Part shown: positions 25,936-36,950 of the stretch, in pieces | Numbering within the stretch: position 1 is the stretch's first letter | Layout: every line of letters begins with the position of its first letter | Assembly (NCBI RefSeq): GCF_964204645.1 | Contig: NC_134032.1 | Span: 3,064,916 to 3,128,915, forward strand | From: Tubulanus polymorphus | Taxonomy: Eukaryota > Nemertea > Palaeonemertea > Tubulaniformes > Tubulanidae | Direction: 5' to 3' | Length of the DNA stretch: 64,000 nucleotides | Notes under the pieces: model-generated | What the model was told of the DNA's origin: nothing | The model's database searches: none | Seen by the model: only the letters and a program-made list of their open reading frames with translations | Position numbers and translations under genes: made by a program

Positions 25936-26166
25936 CACTTTTCCAAAAAGGACTGATGAGAAACAATGGTATTTCTTTGCGTGGCTTAAAGCTATGATGA
26001 AATTGTATGTACATCCGTAGTGTTTATAACCTATTAAGAGTTTAAAGACATGTTTCTATTTTCGATATTGTGATAATCTCGATTTTAATATCTTTATTCG
26101 TATCGATAAAACAGATTAAAAGATGTACATAGAATAAAAGCAAAACACATTTTCGAGTAATATATG

Positions 26167-26308
<142 letters not shown>

Positions 26309-26376
26309 TGTATATGTATTGATTAAACTGTCATATTTAAAACTATATTTGTTTGTTCACTCATTCAATGGAAGTA

Positions 26377-27165
26377 TAGTTCAAACCCTGTGGACTGGCG
26401 GCCCTAATACAATTAACACTGAGGACTGGCGGCCCTAATACAATTAACACTGAGGACTGATGACCCGAATACCATCTATAACACTGGTGGCTGGAATACA
26501 ATCTATAACACTGTGGACTGGTGGCCCAAATACAATCTATAACCCTGTGGACTGGCGGCCTTAATACAATTAACTCTGAGGACTGGTGGCTGGAATACAA
26601 TCTATAACACTGTGGACTGGTGGCCCAAATACAATCTATAACCCTGTGGACTGGCGGCCTTAATACAATTAACTCTGAGGACTGGTGGCTGGAATACAAT
26701 CTATAACACTGAGGACTGGTGACCGGAAAACAATCTATAACACTGAGGACTGATGACCAGAATACAATCTATAAAACTGAGGATTGGTGACCGGAATACA
26801 ATCTATGACACTGAGGACTGGTGACCGGAAAACAATCTATGACACTGAGGACTGATGACCGGAATACAATCTATAACACTGAGGACTGGTGACCGGAATA
26901 CAATCTATAACACTGAGGACTGATGACCGGAATACAATCTATAACACTGAGGACTGATGACCGGAATACAATCTATAACACTGAGCACTAGTGGCCGGAA
27001 TACAATCTATAACACTGAGGACTGGTGACCAGAATACAATCTATAACACTGAGGACTGATGACCGGATTACAATCTATAACACTGAGCACTAGTGGCCGG
27101 AATACAATCTATAACACTGAGGACTGGTGACCAGAATACAATCTATAAAACTGAGGACTGATATT
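26377..27165. repeat. 34-bp minisatellite
   Basis: About 23 copies of a 34-bp unit with CACTGAGGACTGGTGACCGG. The first third is made of diverged units and a higher-order duplication; the later copies are nearly uniform. Confidence 0.93.
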
Positions 27166-27310
27166 ATACTTCGTCTTACTATTTGCTGAGCGCAATTTTT
27201 CCATGATACAAAATCAGAAATGAAAACCTTTCTCTAACAGATCAGGTTTTAATTCCTTTCGTAGAACTGTCAAGTTTCATTTGTACTCTAATGTTAAAAT
27301 GCATCATCTA

Positions 27311-27538
27311 AGGCTAAACAAATTGATACCTTGTTTCTCCGCTCTGCTGAGCTTAAAAGTAAAGTTGACCCGGCCGGCCGCCTATCTACCCTATACATTA
27401 CTTTTTTTTTAAATCGTGATCAATTTTACCATAACAGACCCGGCCGCTATAGAAATGAACTGTTTACAAAATTTATCATATTTTATAAAAATGACCCGGC
27501 CGCTGCGGAGAAACAAGGTATCATTTTTGTTAAGCCTA
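27311..27538. mobile_element. GC-centred MITE, copy 2 (best preserved)
   Basis: Terminal inverted repeats of about 30 bp (AGGCTAAACAAATTGATACC at the left; the reverse complement with small changes at the right) flank a core with GACCCGGCCGGCC and GACCCGGCCGCT. There is no coding capacity, so it would depend on a transposase in trans. Confidence 0.8.
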
Positions 27539-27589
27539 ATATTTGTTTTTAGGACTAGGCAGATTCTCTCCTCGTTGGTGCAAATACAA

Positions 27590-28090
27590 CTCGAATTCAT
27601 CGTCTGCAGTTAGTCCGAAACAACGCAGCTCGCCTTATCATAAAAACTAAAAAATGTGTTCATGATACTGCAGCTTTGGTTACGCTTCATTGGCTTCCAA
27701 TTTCCGCCCGTGTTCATTTCAAAATTCTTCTTCTTATAAGTGTTTGCATGGTTTTACTTTTGTTTATCTTATGTTATGGCGTGCAGTTTATAAGCCTTAA
27801 TTACGGGCTCTTCGTTCTAGTCAGGATAGCACCCGTCTAATTAATTACCTCCTGTCTCAAACCGTTCTTTTTGCGACTGTGCTTTTAATATCTGTGTCCC
27901 ACGCTTGTAAATGCTCTTCCGGCAAACATACAACGAAGGTCCCACGGTTGAATCTTTTAAATATCGTGTTAAAACGAACCATTTTTAGAAATATTAATGT
28001 TTTTATTTATAAGTGTAAAATTTTTAAGTTCACTGCAAATGTTTTTGTAATATAAAGCATTTAGAATATGATTTTAGTTGAGCGCTATAT
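27590..28090 (+). pseudogene. LINE reverse-transcriptase C-terminal fragment
   Basis: Translation with frame changes gives the end-of-RT signature of CR1/L2/Jockey-type LINEs: an AARLI-type motif at about 27,630 followed by a TLHWLP motif at about 27,675 and degenerate downstream sequence with stops. It ends with GAGCGCTATATACGAAATTG, typical of LINE 3' ends. Clearly non-functional. Confidence 0.65.
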
Positions 28091-28099
28091 ACGAAATTG

Positions 28100-28670
28100 A
28101 TAAGAAATGAAATCACCACTCTCGAAACAAAGTCTAAAGTTCCCTATTGTGCTTCAATGTCAAATTTAACAAATTAATTGAACCTTGTTCTATGGGTCCG
28201 ATAAATGTCTTTAAATGGCAGTAAAAAACGGCGGATAACTATCTTCAAACACATTATAAACGGGCAAGTAGCTACTAGTTTGTCGGATATCAAACAGGTA
28301 ATATCTAGGATAGACACTGTAAATCACGCTGTGTAAAGCACATTATCGGTGACCTTTGATAAACGTACGACATCTAAAACTGCAACTTAACAGTCTGGAG
28401 GTCTATTTATCTGATAACGCGCTCAGATTTGTTTGACAATACCCTTACAAAATAAAAATATCGGTCAACCGAATAACTAAGAAGCCTGTGAACAGAAAAA
28501 CCTCTACACGGGGAATCAAATCCGGTTTTGGTATTGATTGGGGCCGCAAAACTCAACTCAAATGAGCCCGTTTTTTGTCCTACAAATAACAGAGGGGAAC
28601 TTACCGCTGTTATCATCGCCCTCTACAGGCAACAGAACTCGGGTTAAGGCGAAATACGTGATACTCGGTG
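28100..28670. other. Intergenic, nothing recognised
   Basis: No coding, repeat or RNA signal was found in this stretch. Confidence 0.4.
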
Positions 28671-28675
28671 TTACT

Positions 28676-28815
28676 TAGTGGATCCACTCGTGGAAAACCG
28701 TGACCTTTGGAAACTTCTGCATAAGCTGTCGCAAAACATCACCTTCAACTTTCACTATGTCAGGGGACACCAAGTGGTATTAGGGAATGAGATAGTGGAC
28801 CAACTCGCCTAACTT
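28676..28815 (+). pseudogene. RNase H-like retroelement remnant
   Basis: A short translation contains FHYVRGHQVVLGNEIVDQLA, which follows the RNase H pattern of a hydrophobic strand, a GH pair and N-E-x-x-D near the end. An in-frame stop follows. It is a fragment of a retrotransposon RNase H domain; the class is not resolved. Confidence 0.5.
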
Positions 28816-29242
28816 GGGGCGTCCTTAAGTCTATAAGATACTTGTCCGTAAGTGCTCAAGTTACTTGTCTGTAAGTGCTCAAGTCACTTTTCCTATTTGG
28901 TTTTGCCTGCGAATAATAGTCGTTGCGTCATAGCTGATGTCCTATACAGACCTCGTTTAGACTTGTATATAGTGTAAATATCTTAGTCACGAGTTTGGGA
29001 ATGCTGTTGTTTGTGAGAGGTTTAGACGAAAAGACCCTCCACCAATTTCTTGCACTTGCTGCATGTATCGGGTCCCCTCAAACTTGCGGCGGTACTGTAT
29101 GTACTGTATCAGGTAACACCACGAGTTTGTTTGTCGTATAGGCGCTTAATCTGGCTGACCGGTTCAAAGTTTGTGGCAAGCGAGTATTACGTTATAGAAC
29201 GATAACCACACTCAAACGTGGTGAACGGATAATAAGATAAAA

Positions 29243-29411
29243 TCCCACTATTTACAGATTAAAAAGAATTTAAAAACCAGAATTGACGACCGTCACCTGA
29301 CGATGATCTCTAGGGTGAGATCGAAACGTCGTGTCTTTTATATATTTTTGATTGAATAAATAAATTCTGGTTTTTAAATTATTTTAATCTGTAAATAGTG
29401 GGATTTTATCT
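29243..29411. mobile_element. Palindromic element with a hammerhead ribozyme (solo Penelope-like terminus?)
   Basis: Inverted arms of about 46 bp (29,243-29,288 and 29,364-29,410, beginning AAAATCCCACTATTTACAG) enclose a hammerhead-ribozyme motif. No protein is encoded. The structure looks like a solo terminal unit of a Penelope-like element or a small hammerhead-bearing retroelement. Confidence 0.6.
29291..29336 (+). ncRNA. Hammerhead ribozyme
   Basis: Conserved core CTGACGA (29,297-29,303) and GAAA (29,323-29,326) are joined by a perfect 6-bp stem II (GATCTC/GAGATC). CGTC then gives the cleavage triplet GTC. GTCAC before the core pairs with GTGTC after it, forming stem I with one mismatch. 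Stem III would be very short (ACGT), as in the minimal hammerheads of Penelope-like elements, which may act as dimers. Confidence 0.65.
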
Positions 29412-31024
29412 TATTATCTGAGTATTACGTTAGTTCGCGTTTTCCCCGCTGTCGTTATTTGGAGGGGCAGCACCAGACAGTCAAGATCTGAGGCGGATGT
29501 GAGAACGAGTTTCATAGTGAATCACTGTTCACAACATTTAACATGAATTCTACCTAGATCAGAGCGAAATAAAATAAAGTGAATTAATTAACACACGAGA
29601 TCCTGATATTAGAGTTAATTTAAATACATTTGAAGGATTGAAGTTGCGTTTACTGATCTACGGGAAAAGATATGATCGAAACCAGTAGAACAAAACTCGC
29701 GGCTCGAAAGTAAGGACCGGCGACCAGTCTAATTCTATAGAGACCGGTAACCAGTCTAGAACTTCATTGGATGGGTCAGGCAACCAGTCGGAAATGGATG
29801 GCGCCGGTTTGTTTTGTTGCTGTGTCGCTGCGCATAAAATCATGATTTTCAGATAAAAACTGCCGACTAAAGACCGCTCGCTTCGGCGTAAGACAAGGAA
29901 CAAGTCGATGCAACAGCGACATGTAAAAACATCAGTATTTGCCCCGTCAATTTTGCAAAAAAGACGCTTTTTATCCACTATTTTAATGTCCAGTGTAGTC
30001 TGTGTTCAAATCGCCACGTGTACATATAGACTATTCATAGAACTGTCAGAGCCGCTGACTCCTGTTGAATCCGCTAGGTGTCACTAGTAATATTGCGTCA
30101 TCGTTTAGTGATGATAAAATAAACGATAGATTTTGATTTTCTAGACTAATTGCTGGTCTCTGTTCTAGCCTCTGTAAAAAATTCAGATAGCTCCAATCTT
30201 ACCGAAATAAAACTAGTCAGAACAGGGTGGGCTCGAATAACGATATGCTTTTCACATTTTTGAATTATCTTCGGTAGTTTTTCGAGAAATCGCGATCTGA
30301 AGTTTGAAAATTTCGGCGAAAAAAAGTGTCGACTTCACGTTTCAATACAATGATCTAAAGAAAGGCAATATTTCATGGAAACAAACTTCAATATCTCCTG
30401 AACTCGTGGAGATAGACTAAAAATGTAAAGATCATTACACTCGTAGCACTCGCGGCTAAGTTGAGGTTAGATCGCAAATTGATTTAAATTCCGATGATAA
30501 ATACCATTTTATCTGTTATCAATTTCATAAAGAGAATAGCTGAAAATCAAACTTGGCCTCTTAAATTCAAAATAGCATCTTCATGACATTAATCAGTTTA
30601 GAAACATAAACCTGGCAATAATAATACTAATAATAATAACTAAATGATAATGCATTTGATTTGTTTTAAGCTTAGTTTCAACAATGATTTATATTCCCTT
30701 CAAAGTTGCTATTTTTGGAAAATTCCCCTCGTGAGGCTCACTGTCCCATCACGTGCCTCTAGTTTTTCCTCAATTCATCCCATTAGACGCCTCTTTCTGC
30801 AGCAGCCGTTTTACTGGCCTTCACATTGCCGAAAATTACAAAATAAAATCATGCTGTCTTCAGTATTTAGATTTTAAGATACTAAACCTTCTGATTGTCG
30901 ATATGTGATCGTCCATTAATACAGGGTCTTTAGGTAGTAATTCATCCCGGTCAATTGCCTTTCTTATTAAAACAAGATTCCCCTTACTTTCGAATGAAAT
31001 TACATGAATCGGTTTTTTTAGATG

Positions 31025-31236
31025 AGGCTAAACAAAAATGATAGCACCTTAATATTTCTCCGCAGCGGTCGGGTCATTTTTGTAAAATATGTAAACAGTT
31101 CATTTCTATAGCGGCCGGATGGTAAAATCACAATTTCAAAAAAAAAGTAATGTACAGGGTTGATAGGCGGCCGGCCGGGTCAACTTATCTGCTCAGCAGA
31201 GTGGAGAAACAAGGTATCAATTTTCTTTTTAGCCTA
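31025..31236. mobile_element. GC-centred MITE, copy 3
   Basis: Inverted relative to copy 2: starts AGGCTAAACAAAAATGATAGC and ends GGTATCAATTTTCTTTTTAGCCT. It lies inside the large duplication and has its partner at 55,922. Confidence 0.75.
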
Positions 31237-32139
31237 ACTTCAAACATTTTTTACAATTCTAGTTTATTTATAATTTCAGTTAAGAATCATCTGACAACCG
31301 ACCACAGCCAAATCATGTAAATGAACCAATTCCACATTCGTCTGATGTTTTGATAATCCAATTCCACAATCATCTGACAATCGACCACAGCAAAAGGATG
31401 TCGCTGCTGATCCTATTACACTTCTGATACAGCAGACAAATGATCTCAATACTGTTCACAATCGGCAAGCAATACAGAATGATCATCCTCCTCGGGGTGC
31501 TTCAGTTTAAAAGTTTTCTGACGGAGACACAGACAATAGCGGTGTAAGTGGTGAGTAACTTGTTCATATTCCAAGGTTCAGAATGCTGGAAACGGCTTCT
31601 AGCGACTGAAAAGGCTTTTAAAATTCGAAAAAATTCCCAGACCCTCTTAGGGGCTTCGAGGCTCCCGTGTGCCTATGAAAAATTGCCTTTCTTTCTGGGA
31701 TTTGAACCTGCCCTGGTTCCAGGAAAGCCGGAGACGTCAGTGTGATTGGTTCTAAACGATCTATTCGAATGTTATTCTTTTCACTGGCTTCGATAAGATA
31801 TAATTCTTCACAAATCAGACTAAGGTTAACTACAGTAGCTCTCTAACTCAGCTCCTAACAGAGCGTATTGATTGATTGATAGTAAAATAAATCTAAACAG
31901 TTGAACTAAACTGATTCATTAAACACGGATTTGTTTCAAGGAACCGGGAAAGTAGGGCGTTCTTCTCGAGTTGTCTAATACACACTACTCAGGTCTGGTA
32001 TCGCGAGTTGATGAGAATGTGTAATAATCGAGTTCATGTTTAACCTTGCAGGAAGAAATTGATCTCGAGATGCGGAGCCTGCTGACGTGTGGCGTGTGAG
32101 AGGTAACTTACAGGATCTGTGACTCTCGGACAATTTGAA

Positions 32140-32430
32140 TCAGTTCATTTTGATTTCTATTTGACTATCGTCTGCTAATTTTGAGTTCTATTAGACTGTC
32201 GTCTGCTAATTTTGATTTCTATTAGACTGTCGTCTGCTAATTTTGATTTCTATTTGACTGTCATCTGCTAATTTTGAGTTCTATTAGACTGTCATCTGCT
32301 AATTTTGAGTTCTATTGGACTGTCATCTGCTAATTTTGAGTTCTATTAGACTGTCGTCTGCTAATTTTGAGTTCTATTGGACTGTCGTCTGCTAATTTTG
32401 AGTTCTATTTGACTGTCGTCTGCTAATAAT
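32140..32430. repeat. 31-bp minisatellite (copy A, first subunit)
   Basis: About nine copies of a 31-bp unit with GAGTTCTATTAGACTGTCGT. Two to five copies occur at the same place before the other subunits (about 34,650, 57,045 and 59,450), so copy number varies between duplicates. Confidence 0.9.
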
Positions 32431-32439
32431 CGAGCTGGT

Positions 32440-34690
32440 TTTTGCTTTTTATTTATAGGTCGTATCGAGCCTGATGCTGGGGTATCGGGAGACGCAATAT
32501 ATAAGTCCTGAATGAAAGATGTTATGTCGGATACAGGAACTGATACTTCTAGATGTGGGAGTCATTCAACTCGGGCAGCGGTTGCTTCAGCTGTTGAAGC
32601 AGCTCGACGCGAACACTTTCAAATGGTCGTACTGCGAAGACACGTTTGCACAGTTTTATAATAAGCCGATGATCGGAACTTCTGAGAATACTCTGGCGAG
32701 GATCTGCACAACTGTAGTCGGTACGGGCTTTTTATTCATCGACGAAATGAATTTTTCATTCGAAATCTCGTAGAATTGTGGAAATGAGTAAAATTATACA
32801 ATTAAACAAGACTTACCCGTGAAATTACACAATAAATGAATTGATACCTAAAGAGTTTATTTAGAATATTAGAAATATTGCAGGTGTTTGCTAAGATCCT
32901 TCTTCGGTCTAGAAATATGCATTTTCAAACCGAAGAAACCCGAAATATTTCTGATAATTTAGATTAACTTTTAAGCTATCAATTCATTTGTCATTGGATT
33001 CTACTCTTATTGATTAACCACAGGTATTGCCTGATCTACAACTGAGACTTACCCGTATAAGGAGAAGTTTGATGGTAATTCTACGAATGACCACAAACAC
33101 GAGGAATGATTTAAGTGGTTGGTTTAAGCCGCCGGTCACTGGTCTCGTCAATCCAGGGTTTATGGGTTCAAACCCCGGTGGCGACAGAGTTTATCGGTCG
33201 AAGGATCTTCTCCGGTCTCTCCCCCATCGGGAGAAAGAAACATTAAACCCGCTTTTAATGCCCTGCATGGCGCTTAATGGGTTAATAAAATGATTTTAAA
33301 AATTATACGTCCACGCCAGATTAGGGCCCTCTCTCGTGTGTTAGCATTTCTCATTGTGTTATGTATGATTTTCTATTTTAGGCGGAGTTTGATTTGTGAT
33401 TGACAACTCATTCAGACGTTTAATCTGTCAATTGATTTCGCCTTCTGTGAATAGTGCTGGACGGAAGTGGATCTCAATCACCTCAAACACAGGTAAGACT
33501 GGTTTAATTGTATAAATCTAATCGGTAATAAGAGACCGGCAACCAGTCTAATCTCTATCCTCCTGTCTGTCGTGTGTGTTTTAGTAAATAGTACATGTAT
33601 TTGTATATATTGTAAATAACCTTGTTATGTTTTTCATTGAAATGTTTTTATTTTTCTCTTAATTCGTCAACATTTTTGTAAACAAATCGCAAGAAATTCA
33701 AATTTTATCAGTGAACGCCAATAAAATTATAATGTTATGAGTGAACGGAATAGGTAAAATAATGTATTAGGAATTAGGAACTTTTCTCGATAAAATATAA
33801 CAAAGTTGTTATTGATACAAACATCCACTATTTACAATATATTAACTATTAGAGGGATCTATAAACATTTGATAAATTTATTTAACTGGTTTGTAGGATG
33901 TTTTGAGATATGTATGCGTTAACCAGCTAGTGCTGCCGTCTACAGTCAATTCAACTCACTAAATGATCCACCGTTTGAGAACACTCATAAAAATACACTG
34001 CAAGTCACAACTTCACAGTAAGATTTACAGACACTAGAAAGAGACTAGAAACAAAGTGAGAAAACTGAACTACAGAATGATATGAAATGAGCCACGTTAT
34101 GACTACATGAAATTGGAACTACTGTCAATCCTGGAACAACCTCGACCAGATAATCCTTAGAAACATAAACCAATCCTTATAAACGGAACACTAATATTCG
34201 TATGCTATGTTGTTCTGAAGCTTATTTCACACAAGTTTTTGTACAAAAATATCGGAAACAAATATCAGAAATAGCGGATATATGTAAATCCATCAAATGT
34301 ATCATCGTAAACCCTGAAAGTGCGGTTAGGTTCTGATGAAATATTGCAGATGGAAAGTTTTTCCAGAATTCTAAATTTGGATTCTGGGGCTCAATTTCAT
34401 AGAATGAATCTACACCTCGGAATTCTACTCTGAAAACTGGTTATTCGTGTTTCCCGCTGATAACTGCTGTAAGACGAGTTCATCCATCCAAATGTCTCCC
34501 GTTATCCCAAACACCGGTAAATGGCCCGATCCGTTTCTGTCCAATTTACTGCGAAAACTTGCTTATTCTACCACCTGAAAACAGGAATAGTATGAGTTAG
34601 CAATATATCTAACACCGGTGTTTTTATATCATTCACTCCATTCACTATTTGACTGTCGTCTGCTAATTTTGAGTTCTATTTGACTGTCGT
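32440..34690. repeat. 2.2-kb tandem subunit A1
   Basis: First of two tandem subunits. Each has an 84-codon open frame (32,519-32,773 here), a SINE, GT/AG-like sites and a constant 3' segment ending ATATCATTCACTCC. The frame stays open in three of the four subunits and is shortened to 71 codons in the last, but non-coding parts are equally conserved, so coding is unproven. Confidence 0.75.
33112..33300 (+). mobile_element. tRNA-derived SINE, subunit A1
   Basis: The same SINE as at 35,398, but the A-box region is damaged here. The B box GGGTTCAAACC is intact at about 33,166. The core ends in a GATTTTAAAAATT tail. Confidence 0.65.
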
Positions 34691-36950
34691 CTGCTAATAA
34701 TCGAGCCGGTTTTTGTGATCAATTATTTATAGGTCGTATCGAGCCTGATTCCGGGGTATCGAGAGACACAATATATACGTCATGAATGAAAGATGTTATG
34801 TCGGATACAGGAACTGATACTTCTAGATGTGGGAGTCATTCAACTCAGGCAGCGGTTGCTTCAGCTGTTGAAGCAGCTCGACGCGAACACTTTCAGATGG
34901 TCGTACTGCGAAGACACGTTTGCACAGTTTTATAATAAGCCGATGATCGGAACTTCTGAGAATACTCTGGCGAGGATCTGCACAACTGTAGTCGGTACGG
35001 GCTTTTTATTCATCGACGAAATGAATTTTTCATTCGAAATCTCGTAGAATTGCGTGTGAATCGTGGAAATGAGTAGAATTATACAATTAAACAAGACTTA
35101 CCCGTAAAATTACACAATAAATGAATTGATACCTAAAGAGTTTATTTAGAATATTAGAAATATTGCAGGTGTTTCCTAAGATCCTTCTTCGGTTTAGAAA
35201 TATGCATTTTCAGACCGAAGAAACCTGAAATATTTCTAACATTTTAGATTAACTTTTAAGCTATCAATTCATTTGTCATTGGATTCTACTCTTATTGATT
35301 AACCTCGGGTATTGCCTGATCTACAACTGAGACTTACCCGTATAAGGAGAAGTTTGATGGTAATTCTACGAATGACCACAAACACGAGGAATGATACAAG
35401 CGACGCAGTGGCCGAGTTGGTTTAAGCCGCCGGTCACTGGTCTCGTCAATCCAGGGTTTATGGGTTCAAACCCCGGTGGCGACAGAGTTTATCGGTCGAA
35501 GGTTCTTCTCCGGTCTGTCCCCCATCGGGAGAAAGAAACGTCGAACCCGCTTTTAATGCCCTGCGTGGCGCTTAGCGGGTTGAAAAAAAGATTTTAAAAA
35601 TTATACGTCCACGCCAGATTAGGGCCCTCTCTCGTGTGTTAGCATTTCTCATTGTGTTATGTATGATTTTCTATTTTAGGCGGAGTTTGATTTATGATTG
35701 ACAACTCATTCAGACGTTTAATCTGTCAATTGATTTCGCCTTCTGTGAATAGTGCTGGACGTAAGTGGATCTCAATCTCCTCAAACACAGGTATGACTGG
35801 TTTAATTGTATAAATCTAATCGGTAATAAGAGACTGGCAACCAGTCTAATCTCTATCCTCCTGTCTGTCGTGTGTTTTAGTAAATAGTACATGTATTTGT
35901 ATATATTGTAAATAACCTTGTTATGTTTTTCATTGAAATTTTTATTTTTCTCTTAATTCGTGAAAATATTTGTAAACAAATCGCAAGAAATCCAAATTTA
36001 ATCAGTTAACGCCAATAAAATAATGATGATGTTAAGGGTGAACGGAAAAGGTAAAATAATGTATTAGGAATTAGGAACTTTTCTCGATAAAATATAACAA
36101 AGTTGTTTATGATACAAACATCCACTATTTACAATATATTAACTATTAGAGGGATCTATAAACATCTAATTCTATTTTGATGAATTTATTTAACTGGGTT
36201 GTAGGATGTTTTGAGATATTTATGCATTAACCAGCTAGTGCTGCCGTCTACAGTCAATTCAACTCACTAAATGATCCACCGTTTGAGAACACTCATAAAA
36301 ATACACTGCAAGTCACAACTTCACAGTAAGATTTACAGACACTAGAAAGAGACTAGAAACAAAGTGAGAAAACTGAACTACAGAATGATATGAAATGAGC
36401 CACGTTATGACTACATGAAATTGGAACTACTGTCAATCCTGGAACAACCTCGACCAGATAATCCTTAGAAACATAAACCAATCCTTATAAACGGAACACT
36501 AATATTCGTATGCTATGTTGTTCTGAAGCTTATTTCACACAAGTTTTAGTACAAAAATATACGAAACAAATATCAGAAATAGCGGATATATGTAAATCCA
36601 TCAAATGTGTCATCGTTAACCCTGAAAGTGCGGTTAGGTTCTGATGAAATATCGCAGATGGAAAGTTTTTCCAGAATTCTAAATTTGGATTCTGGGGCTC
36701 AATTTCATAGAATGAATCTACACCTCGGAATTCTACTCTGAAAACTGGTTATTCGTGTTTCCCGCTGATAACTGCTGTAAGACGAGTTCATCCATCTAAA
36801 TGTCTCCGGTTATCCCAAACACCGTTTAATGGCCCGATCCGTTTCTGTCAATTTACCGCGAAAACTTGCTTATTCTACCACCTGAAAACAGGAATAGTAT
36901 GAGTTAGCAATATATCTAACACCGGTGATTTTATATCATTCACTCCGTAG
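34690..36950. repeat. 2.2-kb tandem subunit A2
   Basis: Second tandem subunit, about 95 percent similar by eye to A1 from the minisatellite remnant to the CACCGGTG...ATTCACTCC end. It includes the 84-codon frame at 34,793-35,047. Confidence 0.75.
35398..35600 (+). mobile_element. tRNA-derived SINE, subunit A2
   Basis: The head has a Pol III A box (TGGCCGAGTTGG) and B box (GGGTTCAAACC) in a Ser/Leu-tRNA-like arrangement. A core with CCCATCGGGAGAAAGAAACG and CCCTGCGTGGCGCTTAGCGG and a tail of GATTTTAAAAATT follow. Acceptor-stem pairing is poor, so it is not a functional tRNA gene. Confidence 0.75.

Noticed and set aside
26361-26699. Minus-strand frame with repeated peptide
   Set aside because: Artefact of the 34-bp minisatellite.
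35391-35597. Possible tRNA genes at 35,398, 57,894 and 60,199
   Set aside because: A and B boxes are present, but acceptor and T-stem pairing is poor and the same SINE core and tail follow each copy; these are tRNA-derived SINEs.
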